NCBI GenBank assembly: GCA_015233755.1
Contig: JADFXA010000094.1
Location: forward strand, 1 to 7,888
Reading direction: 5' to 3'
Source: Desulfamplus sp.
GTDB taxonomy: Bacteria > Desulfobacterota > Desulfobacteria > Desulfobacterales > Desulfobacteraceae
DNA: 7,888 nucleotides
The position numbers and the translations under genes are program-made. Below are positions 1-5,717 of this stretch, in pieces. The notes beneath the pieces are model-generated. The model worked only from the letters and a program-made list of their open reading frames with translations, was not told where the DNA came from and made no database searches. Within the stretch, counting starts at the first letter, position 1; each line of letters begins with the position of its first letter.

Positions 1-43
1 AGAGCCTCGATTTTTTGCATCGTATCAGAAACATAGATAGGAT

Positions 44-78
44 TTGAGCTATTTAATATTGCTTTAGTGTTAGCTCAA
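44..78. repeat. 8-bp inverted repeat upstream of the GHMP kinase gene
   Basis: TTGAGCTA at 44-51 and its exact reverse complement TAGCTCAA at 71-78 are separated by 19 nt, 27 bp centre to centre. No T-run follows on either strand, so it does not look like an intrinsic terminator. It lies 30 nt before the kinase start, where an operator or leader hairpin could sit. A TAAAAT (80-85) resembling a -10 box abuts the right arm, but no convincing -35 box accompanies it. The function is unknown and chance is possible in such AT-rich DNA. Confidence 0.35.
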
Positions 79-108
79 TTAAAATAAACAACGGATTACT
101 TAACAATT

Positions 109-1317
109 ATGAATTTCAGACAAACCCTTGAAAAACAAGAGATAAAAGCGTCTGTTCCATGCCGTGTTGATCTTGGTGGTACTCTTGATATCAGCACATT
201 TTTTCTTCCTCTTAACCATTTAAACCCCTCTACATTCAACATCGCTCTTGATATGAGAACCACAGTAACCTTAACGCCTTGGAGAGATGGATATATTAAA
301 ATATCCTCTAAAGGATTTGAGAGCGCAGAGTTTGAGGCAGAAAAAGCACCTTTTAATCATCCAATGGGACTTATGTTTGCTGTGGTCAAGTTTTTTAATG
401 GAGATGGTGTTCATGTTAAGATTGAGTCATCATCTCCTCCAAGAAGTGCCCTTGGAGGCTCATCGTCTGCGGCTGTGGCTATGGTTGCAGCTTTTCAATT
501 GGCTGTTGAGAGATCAAAATATCAATTGACAAGAGAAGAGTCTAAATTTCAATTAAAAGAGAAAGACCTCTTTAAAAAAGAAGAGTCTAACTCAATAAAT
601 TTAATAGATCCAACAACGATTGCACTAATTGCCCATTATATTGAGTCAAGCGTTGCTGGAGTGCCTTGTGGATTACAAGATCAGCTTGCAGCAGCTTATG
701 GAGGTGTCAATAGCTGGTATTGGAAAATGGGAAAAAGTGGAGTTGAGTTTATACAAGAGGTTTTGGTTGAATCTGATTTAAAATCTTATTTAGCCAATAA
801 TATCTCAGGTGGGAACATCTCACTTATTAAAGTCAATTCAAATGTAAACCCATCAGATATTAAACTCAATGATTTTAATAATAATATTTTGGTTGCTTAC
901 TGTGGTATTCCCCATGTCTCAAGCGATATAAATGGCAGATGGGTTAAAAGTTTCCTTGCTGGTGAAGATCGCGATAAGTGGCATGAGATAATAAAAATTA
1001 CCCACAATTTTTCCAATGCCGTAAAAAACAAAGAGTTCAAACTTGCAGCTTCTTTGATGAATCAAGAAACTTTGATTCGCCTTAGTATGACTCCCGATGT
1101 TCTTGATAAAACGGGCAAATTGCTTTTTGAGTGTGCATCAAAAATTGGTTGTGGTGCAAGATTTACAGGTGCTGGCGGAGGAGGTTGTCTTTGGGCAATT
1201 GGAGAAAAAGAGGATATTGAAAATCTTAAAGCTGATTGGAAAAATATTTTAGATAAAGAATCAGAAGCAAGATTGCTTGATACTATGATTGATTTTAAAG
1301 GGATTGTCGTGAATTGA
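109..1317 (+). CDS. GHMP-family sugar kinase (galactokinase / heptose-7-phosphate kinase-like)
   Basis: This is a 402-residue ATP-dependent small-molecule kinase, expected in the cytosol. The three GHMP signatures are visible. The N-terminal substrate motif is VPCRVDLGGTLDI (about residues 17-29). The glycine/serine ATP-phosphate loop is PPRSALGGSSSAA (110-122). The C-terminal motif is GARFTGAGGGGC (349-360). CGLQDQ (187-192), followed by an AAAYGG segment, matches the GxQDQ catalytic-aspartate region of heptose-7-phosphate kinase and related sugar kinases, with D191 the likely base. A charged insert at about 136-160, made of imperfect repeats (SKYQLTREE then SKFQLKEKD), separates the ATP-loop helix from the catalytic segment and is not expected in the family. 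The ATG at 109 fits the family's N-terminus, but its Shine-Dalgarno site is weak. The next gene is glyQ, 168 nt downstream. The family assignment is firm; the substrate (galactose, heptose phosphate, mevalonate-type or other) cannot be read from the sequence, so no symbol is given. Confidence 0.9.
   Translation: MNFRQTLEKQEIKASVPCRVDLGGTLDISTFFLPLNHLNPSTFNIALDMRTTVTLTPWRDGYIKISSKGFESAEFEAEKAPFNHPMGLMFAVVKFFNGDGVHVKIESSSPPRSALGGSSSAAVAMVAAFQLAVERSKYQLTREESKFQLKEKDLFKKEESNSINLIDPTTIALIAHYIESSVAGVPCGLQDQLAAAYGGVNSWYWKMGKSGVEFIQEVLVESDLKSYLANNISGGNISLIKVNSNVNPSDIKLNDFNNNILVAYCGIPHVSSDINGRWVKSFLAGEDRDKWHEIIKITHNFSNAVKNKEFKLAASLMNQETLIRLSMTPDVLDKTGKLLFECASKIGCGARFTGAGGGGCLWAIGEKEDIENLKADWKNILDKESEARLLDTMIDFKGIVVN
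514..594 (+). repeat. Imperfect in-frame tandem repeat inside the GHMP kinase gene
   Basis: Two adjacent 27-nt units (514-540 and 541-567) match at 18 of 27 positions and encode SKYQLTREE and SKFQLKEKD. A 12-nt perfect repeat, AGAAGAGTCTAA, also occurs at 534-545 and 579-590, 45 nt (15 codons) apart. All units keep the reading frame and encode a charged, hydrophilic loop. Confidence 0.7.
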
Positions 1318-1485
1318 TTATGATTATAACCATTTCGGTTTGCTATTAAATTTGCATACCTATTAAACTCTTTATGGCAATTTACGATTAGAAAAATTTG
1401 TGATAGTAGCATTAAGGTTTGCGAGAGTCTGTTTTAGAAAAATTTTTAAATTTTAATAAACAACAAGAGATAAGAGCGAGAAAAA
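1318..1485 (+). promoter_or_regulatory. Intergenic leader of glyQS; probable promoter region, weak boxes only
   Basis: This 168-nt gap separates the kinase stop from the glyQ start and holds no gene. The best promoter-like pair is weak: TTTACG (1381-1386) and GATAGT (1402-1407), with a TG two bases before the latter (extended -10 style) but only 15 nt between the boxes. An all-A/T inverted repeat (AAAATTT 1439-1445, AAATTTT 1448-1454) precedes the start. No strong terminator follows the kinase gene, so read-through into glyQS is possible. I see no T-box-like architecture (no specifier or antiterminator elements). Placing a promoter here is inference from gap length. Confidence 0.25.
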
Positions 1486-2367
1486 ATGAACTTTCAAGAT
1501 GTAATTTTAAATTTGCAGAAATTTTGGGCAGAAAAAGGGTGTGTACTTATACAGTCATACGATGAGGAGGTTGGAGCTGGAACTTTCCATCACGCAACCC
1601 TTTTAAAATCTTTGGGTCCAGAGCCTTGGAAAGTGGCTTATGTTCAGCCCTCAAGGCGACCTACTGACGGGCGTTACGGTGAAAATCCGAATCGCCTTCA
1701 GCACTACTATCAATATCAGGTGCTTTTAAAACCATCACCTCCTGATGTCCAGCAGCTTTACCTTGATAGCTTAAAGGTTCTTGGAATTGATCCATTGGAA
1801 CACGATATTCGTTTTGTTGAAGATGACTGGGAATCTCCAACTCTTGGTGCTTCTGGTCTTGGCTGGGAGGTTTGGCTTGATGGAATGGAGGTTACACAGT
1901 TCACCTATTTTCAGATGGCTGGAAGTTTGGAACTAAAACCTGTCTCTGTGGAGCTGACCTACGGGCTTGAGAGGCTTTGTATGTACCTTCAAGGTGTAAA
2001 TAGTGTTTATGACCTTAAATGGAACGATACCGTAACTTATGGAGATGTTTATCATCAGCAAGAGGTTGAACAGTCAAAATATAACTTTGAAATTGCAAAC
2101 ACAGATGTTTTGTTTGATTTTTTCCAAAAATATGAAGCTGAATCTTTACGAATTGTAAAACAGGGGCTTGTGCTGCCAGCTTATGAATTTTGCTTGAAAT
2201 GCTCTCACACATTCAATCTTCTTGATGCAAGAGGCGCAATAAGCGTAACTGAACGAACAGGGTATATTGGAAGAATCAGAAACCTTGCAAGAGAGTGTGC
2301 AAAGGCTTATGTAGCACAGCGTGAATCCCTTGGTTATCCACTTTTAAAAACTGTAGAGCAGGTGTAA
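1486..2367 (+). CDS. glyQ: Glycine--tRNA ligase alpha subunit
   Basis: This is the catalytic (class II aminoacylation core) subunit of the alpha2-beta2 bacterial glycyl-tRNA synthetase. It activates glycine with ATP and transfers it to tRNA-Gly together with GlyS. The 293-residue product matches the family's usual length (about 290-305) and carries near-invariant blocks: EVGAGTFHHATLL, LGPEPWKVAYVQPSRRPTDG, GRYGENPNRLQHYYQYQV (from residue 62), DIRFVEDDWESPTLGASGLG, EVWLDGMEVTQFTYFQ, LTYGLERLCMYLQGV, TYGDVYHQQEVEQSKYNFE and FNLLDARGAISVTERTGYIG. The ATG at 1486 gives the standard N-terminus (helix ending in FWAEKGC). A purine-rich but non-canonical ribosome site (GAGCGAG) precedes it. It lies two nucleotides from glyS, so the two subunits are surely co-transcribed and probably translationally coupled. 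No disruption is seen. Confidence 0.98.
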   Translation: MNFQDVILNLQKFWAEKGCVLIQSYDEEVGAGTFHHATLLKSLGPEPWKVAYVQPSRRPTDGRYGENPNRLQHYYQYQVLLKPSPPDVQQLYLDSLKVLGIDPLEHDIRFVEDDWESPTLGASGLGWEVWLDGMEVTQFTYFQMAGSLELKPVSVELTYGLERLCMYLQGVNSVYDLKWNDTVTYGDVYHQQEVEQSKYNFEIANTDVLFDFFQKYEAESLRIVKQGLVLPAYEFCLKCSHTFNLLDARGAISVTERTGYIGRIRNLARECAKAYVAQRESLGYPLLKTVEQV

Positions 2368-2369
2368 CG

Positions 2370-4523
2370 ATGAAAGATTTTTTATTAGAGATTGGTGCAG
2401 AAGAAATACCAGCAGGCTACATTATTCCAGCATTAGAGGCACTTAGAGAAAATATCCTAAAATCTCTTGATAAATTTAGAATTGAGCATGGAGAAGCTGA
2501 TATTTTTGGGACTCCGCGCCGTTTAGCAGTTATAGTTAAAGATGTTGCTTTAATGCAAAAAGAACAAACATCAACTTTAACAGGGCCTCCTGTAAGTGCA
2601 GGATTTGACAAGCAGGGCAATCCTACAATTGCTGCTCATAAATTTGCCGAAAAAGCTGGTGTTTCAATAGAAGAGATAAAAATTATTGAGACAGAAAAGG
2701 GAAGTTATCTAAGTGCGACAAAACAAGAAAAATGCGAAACTACATCATCAATTCTTGAATTGGCTCTTCCTGAGATTATCCTTGCAACCCCATTTCCAAA
2801 AAGTATGCGTTGGGGTGATCTATCCATAAGTTTTGCACGCCCAATTATTTCGGTTCTTGGTTTGCTTGGTGATAAAGTTCTTAATTTTGAAATTGGAACT
2901 TCAACGCAGTTGAGTCAAAATATAAAATCTTCTGATTTTGTATTTGGTCATCAGTTTATGTATCCAGATAAATTTAAAGTCAGCTTGCCGTCAGAGTATC
3001 AAAAGGTGCTAAAAAGTGCTGGTGTAATTGTTGATATTAAAGAGAGAAAAACACTCTTGCTTGAAAAAATTGAGGCAGTTGCAAAGGAGAATAACGCTAC
3101 CATTCTTCAAGATGAAGAACTTATTGATATTGTTACCAACCTTGTTGAAAGTCCTTATCCTGTTCTTGGCAGATTTGATGAAAAATTCCTTGAAGTGCCT
3201 GATGAAGCCTTGATTACAGCCATGAGAGAGCATCAAAAATATTTTTCTCTTGTAGATAAAGATGGCAAATTACAGCCCTTTTTTATAGCTGTTAATAACA
3301 CTCTTACAAAAGATATGAGTGTTGTTGCAAATGGACATGAGAGAGTACTTAGGGCAAGGCTTTCTGATGCTCAGTTTTTCTATAAAATTGATCTTGAATC
3401 AACTATGGATAAGTTTGCAGATAAACTTAAAAAGGTTACTTTTCAGGCTCAACTTGGTTCAATGTTCCAAAAAAGAGAGCGTTTAACCGAGCTTGTTTAT
3501 TATATGGTTAATAAACTAAACACCAATATGGCTCTTGAGGATATTGAAGAGCTTAGGATAAATACTATACGTGCAGCCCAAATATGCAAAGCTGATCTTG
3601 TAAGCCAGATGGTTATAGAGTTTACCAAACTCCAAGGAGTAATTGGAAGAGTCTATGCGTTAAAGGGAGGAGAAAACAAAGAGGTTGCCAATGCAATTGA
3701 GCAGCACTACAGACCAGTTCATGCTGGTGCAGAACTACCAGATAGCTTAACTTCTAAAATCCTTGCAATTGCGGACAAAATAGATACGATCTGCGGATGT
3801 TTTTCAATTGATCTTGTTCCAACTGGTGCGTCTGACCCTTATGCTTTAAGACGTCAAAGCATTGGAATACTCCAAATTATGATGGCGTCAAATTTTACAT
3901 TCTCATTAAAAGAGCTTGTTGAGCAATCTGTCTCTTTGTATTTATCTACTCAAAATGAGAGTAGTTGTTCAAAATCAGCAACTTGTGACAAATCTGATTC
4001 AAGACAAAATGTTATAACCCAAAATGTTATGAGCTTCATTAAAGCAAGAATGACAAATATGCTTGTTGATCAGGGACACTCTAAAGAGGCGGTTGCCTCT
4101 GCACTTTCAGTTGGATTTGACAATGTTCCTGATGCTATTTTACGAATAAAAGCTCTTGATCTTCTAAGGCAGGCTCCAGATTTTGAGCCTCTCTCTGCGG
4201 CATTTAAGCGAGTTGTGAATATCTTGAAAAAATCAGATATAACTCAAAATTTTGAAGTCGATGAATCTCTATTTTACAGCGATTCTGAAAAATCACTTTT
4301 TGATGCATCAAATAAACTATCTGATAAGATTCAGGGTTTTATTTATAAAAATGATTATGATTCTGCTCTTAAGGAGATTGCCTCTATTCGTCCTGAAGTT
4401 GACAGCTTTTTTAATGATGTAATGGTAATGGTTGATGATGAGGCAGTAAGAAATAATCGAATTGCCCTTCTTTCAAAAGTGGCATCAATTTTCGAAAATA
4501 TTGCAGATTTTTCACAGATATAG
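2370..4523 (+). CDS. glyS: Glycine--tRNA ligase beta subunit
   Basis: This is the tRNA-binding subunit partnering GlyQ; it recognises tRNA-Gly and is required for charging in the bacterial heterodimeric enzyme. Recognisable blocks are LLEIGAEEIPAGYI at the N-terminus, GTPRRLAV (47-54), FPKSMRWG, MREHQKYF (285-292), the HD-like region around H446 with ADKIDT (468-473), and DPYALRRQS (489-497). The C-terminal anticodon-binding helices contain FKRVVNILKK and FFNDVMVMVDDEAVRNNR. At 717 residues it is somewhat longer than the E. coli protein (689). Most of the excess is a Ser/Asn/Lys-rich insert at about 528-551, just after the LY of the helix that follows the HD region, and it is made of short repeats. 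The ATG follows the glyQ stop by 2 nt; AGCAGG near the end of glyQ serves as the ribosome site. Confidence 0.98.
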   Translation: MKDFLLEIGAEEIPAGYIIPALEALRENILKSLDKFRIEHGEADIFGTPRRLAVIVKDVALMQKEQTSTLTGPPVSAGFDKQGNPTIAAHKFAEKAGVSIEEIKIIETEKGSYLSATKQEKCETTSSILELALPEIILATPFPKSMRWGDLSISFARPIISVLGLLGDKVLNFEIGTSTQLSQNIKSSDFVFGHQFMYPDKFKVSLPSEYQKVLKSAGVIVDIKERKTLLLEKIEAVAKENNATILQDEELIDIVTNLVESPYPVLGRFDEKFLEVPDEALITAMREHQKYFSLVDKDGKLQPFFIAVNNTLTKDMSVVANGHERVLRARLSDAQFFYKIDLESTMDKFADKLKKVTFQAQLGSMFQKRERLTELVYYMVNKLNTNMALEDIEELRINTIRAAQICKADLVSQMVIEFTKLQGVIGRVYALKGGENKEVANAIEQHYRPVHAGAELPDSLTSKILAIADKIDTICGCFSIDLVPTGASDPYALRRQSIGILQIMMASNFTFSLKELVEQSVSLYLSTQNESSCSKSATCDKSDSRQNVITQNVMSFIKARMTNMLVDQGHSKEAVASALSVGFDNVPDAILRIKALDLLRQAPDFEPLSAAFKRVVNILKKSDITQNFEVDESLFYSDSEKSLFDASNKLSDKIQGFIYKNDYDSALKEIASIRPEVDSFFNDVMVMVDDEAVRNNRIALLSKVASIFENIADFSQI
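3963..4034 (+). repeat. Two short in-frame tandem repeats inside glyS
   Basis: An 18-nt pair (3963-3980 and 3981-3998) encodes SCSKSA and TCDKSD with 11 of 18 bases shared. A 15-nt pair (4005-4019 and 4020-4034) shares 13 of 15 bases, including a perfect CAAAATGTTAT, and encodes QNVIT and QNVMS. Both lie in the hydrophilic insert of GlyS. The first pair alone would be unremarkable; the second is clear. Confidence 0.6.
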
Positions 4524-4567
4524 ATATATCAGATTAATTTATCAACAGGTATAAAGTATATATAATT

Positions 4568-4573
4568 AAGGAG
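4568..4573 (+). promoter_or_regulatory. Shine-Dalgarno site of the PC4-like gene, with an overlapping TATAAT
   Basis: AAGGAG at 4568-4573 sits 9 nt before the ATG at 4583 and is the best ribosome site in the window, which fixes this start. A perfect TATAAT (4561-4566) and a TATAAA (4550-4555) lie immediately upstream. A transcript started from the TATAAT would begin within the ribosome site, so only the TATAAA could serve as a -10 box, and its -35 region is poor. Co-transcription with glyS across the 59-nt gap is as likely as a separate promoter. Confidence 0.65.
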
Positions 4574-4582
4574 TTAAAATAA

Positions 4583-4846
4583 ATGGCAGCAGGCGGATTT
4601 GACCCTGAAAAAGATAAAGTCTTAAAAGAGTGGAGATGTGAAGAGACAGGATTGCTTGTATCTATTAATCAATATGCAGATGGTGAGCCTAAGGTACAAA
4701 TAGGTCCCAGGATTTTGAAGAAAAAAGATGGAACAGATAGAGGGCCAAGTAAAGCCGGTCGTCTTACAATTGAAGATATAATGTGGTTTTATGGGATAAT
4801 TGATGAGGTAAAAGATGAGCTTTCCGACTTGGTCGGACCTGAATGA
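4583..4846 (+). CDS. Small PC4-like (p15/YdbC-type) putative ssDNA-binding protein
   Basis: This is an 87-residue soluble protein with no signal peptide or membrane segment. Its layout resembles the PC4/p15 coactivator fold, in which a curved four-stranded sheet is followed by one helix. LLVSINQYADGEPKVQIGP would give strands 1-2. ILKKKDGTDRGPSKAGRLTI would give the basic strand 3-4 region, with the DG-turn, P-x-K-x-G and L-T of PC4 proteins. EDIMWFYGIIDEVKDELSDL would give the C-terminal amphipathic helix. Known PC4-fold proteins bind single-stranded DNA or RNA, often as dimers. Here the similarity is a residue-pattern match made by eye, so the family call is tentative; the gene itself is well supported by its strong ribosome site and coding character. 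Its last 32 nt overlap the next gene in another frame, implying co-translation with it. Confidence 0.75.
   Translation: MAAGGFDPEKDKVLKEWRCEETGLLVSINQYADGEPKVQIGPRILKKKDGTDRGPSKAGRLTIEDIMWFYGIIDEVKDELSDLVGPE
4805..4808 (+). promoter_or_regulatory. Shine-Dalgarno site inside the upstream gene that decides the phosphorylase start
   Basis: GAGG at 4805-4808, within the 3' coding end of the PC4-like gene, is 6 nt before the ATG at 4815. This supports the early start and the 32-nt overlap, so ribosomes must initiate inside the upstream reading frame. Confidence 0.6.
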
Positions 4847-5717
4847 TGCTTCTTTGATTCCTATACTTGGTGGGCGATATACTAAAGATTTGGGGTCTGT
4901 TGCAATAATGGTAAGCACAGACCTCGATTTTAGGTACATTCAATCAAATTGTGGTAAGACCTCTCCTAAAAATCCCTTTTTCCTTGGTAATCTTTTTGTC
5001 ATCAATAATGAAAATACCATCCAAAATGTTAACGTTAATAACGGGAAATACCCATTTGATGCTAAAATTTTAACAGTTGCTGGCCCGTATCTTGGTTCTC
5101 CATTAGCTGTTATGATTTTAGAATCTTTGATTGCAAGGGGAGTCTCAAAGGTAGTTGTTGTTGGTTGGTGTGGAGCAATATCGGATAAACTTAAAATTGG
5201 CGATATTTTAATACCTGATTCTGCAATTTGTGATGAAGGAACTTCTCGTAATTATATGGAAATGCCAACAGATAGAGATTTTCCAACTGTTTTTCCAAAT
5301 CCTGATTTTACCATAAACCTAAAAAGAGAGCTTGAGTCCAATCTAACCTTAAATTCCAGCTTAACCCTTAAAAATAGAGAGACGGATAACAGTAGAACTA
5401 TAAAAAACGTGAATAATATAGAGGGTGATAAAGCTATTATCTGCAAAAGTGGAAAAATTTGGACAACAGATGCAATTTTTAGAGAGACACCAAAGAAAAT
5501 TGCTTTTTTTAATAATATGGGGGCAATTGCAGTTGAGATGGAGTGTTCCGCTTTATTTGCTGTGGCGAAGTACCGTAAAATTGATATTGCTGCAACACTT
5601 ATTGTATCAGATATTCTATCTTTAACAGAATGGAAGCCAGGATTTAAAGAGGCAGCATTTAAAGAGTCGCGTAAGAGAGTTTTGAAAGCTATTATAGAAG
5701 TTGCAAAATCAATTTAG
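4815..5717 (+). CDS. Nucleoside phosphorylase family protein (uridine/purine phosphorylase-like)
   Basis: This 300-residue cytosolic enzyme belongs to the PNP/UDP phosphorylase superfamily, whose members cleave nucleosides with phosphate (or hydrolyse nucleoside thioethers) in salvage. Visible landmarks are TVAGPYLGSP (87-96), a central strand and glycine loop VVVVGWCGAIS (113-123), GDILIPDSAICDEGTSRNY, the WTTDAIFRET segment, the ribose-binding VEMECSALF (240-248) in which the M-E pair is typical, and SD at 265-266, where D266 is the likely base-interacting aspartate. A hydrophilic insert at about 175-202 begins with the repeat SNLTLN/SSLTLK and is not expected in the family. The substrate is undecided: uridine, inosine/guanosine, methylthioadenosine or futalosine-type nucleosides are all possible. 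It starts inside the PC4-like gene and its stop overlaps the convergent transducer gene by 9 nt. Confidence 0.9.
   Translation: MSFPTWSDLNDASLIPILGGRYTKDLGSVAIMVSTDLDFRYIQSNCGKTSPKNPFFLGNLFVINNENTIQNVNVNNGKYPFDAKILTVAGPYLGSPLAVMILESLIARGVSKVVVVGWCGAISDKLKIGDILIPDSAICDEGTSRNYMEMPTDRDFPTVFPNPDFTINLKRELESNLTLNSSLTLKNRETDNSRTIKNVNNIEGDKAIICKSGKIWTTDAIFRETPKKIAFFNNMGAIAVEMECSALFAVAKYRKIDIAATLIVSDILSLTEWKPGFKEAAFKESRKRVLKAIIEVAKSI
5337..5372 (+). repeat. 18-nt imperfect in-frame tandem repeat in the phosphorylase gene
   Basis: The units at 5337-5354 and 5355-5372 share 12 of 18 bases and encode SNLTLN and SSLTLK. They open a polar, Asn/Thr/Arg-rich insert that runs to about 5420, between the family's central region and the WTTDAIFRET motif. 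Confidence 0.55.

Noticed and set aside
1..47. Possible gene ends at the left edge: a plus-strand reading frame ending at 45-47 (SLDFLHRIRNIDRI) and a minus-strand ATG at 20-18 beginning MQKIEA.
   Set aside because: Each is under 15 codons before the window edge, with no recognisable motif and no clear ribosome site for the minus-strand start; either could be real but cannot be supported.
1062..1412. A minus-strand open frame of 116 codons across the 3' end of the kinase gene.
   Set aside because: It is antisense to the conserved C-terminal GHMP motif, its proline run is a mirror of the glycine loop, and it has no domain character.
134..1478. A 17-nt near-identical sequence (AACAAGAGATAAAAGCG at 134-150 and, with one mismatch, at 1462-1478) plus a shared AATAAACAAC at 83-92 and 1455-1464, near two gene starts.
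   Set aside because: One copy lies inside coding sequence and the other before glyQ at a different offset; in AT-rich DNA of this length about one such near-match is expected by chance.
1318..1485. A T-box riboswitch for glycyl-tRNA synthetase in the glyQ leader.
   Set aside because: T-boxes on glyQS are typical of Firmicutes; no antiterminator or T-box bulge sequence and no terminator stem is visible here.
4561..4566. A perfect TATAAT before the PC4-like gene as a -10 box.
   Set aside because: The transcript start would fall within the ribosome site at 4568-4573, and no good -35 box lies at 16-18 nt; the AT-rich spacer explains the match.
4622..4939. A minus-strand open frame of 105 codons across the PC4-like gene and the phosphorylase start.
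   Set aside because: It is antisense to two better-supported genes with good ribosome sites and has no recognisable features.
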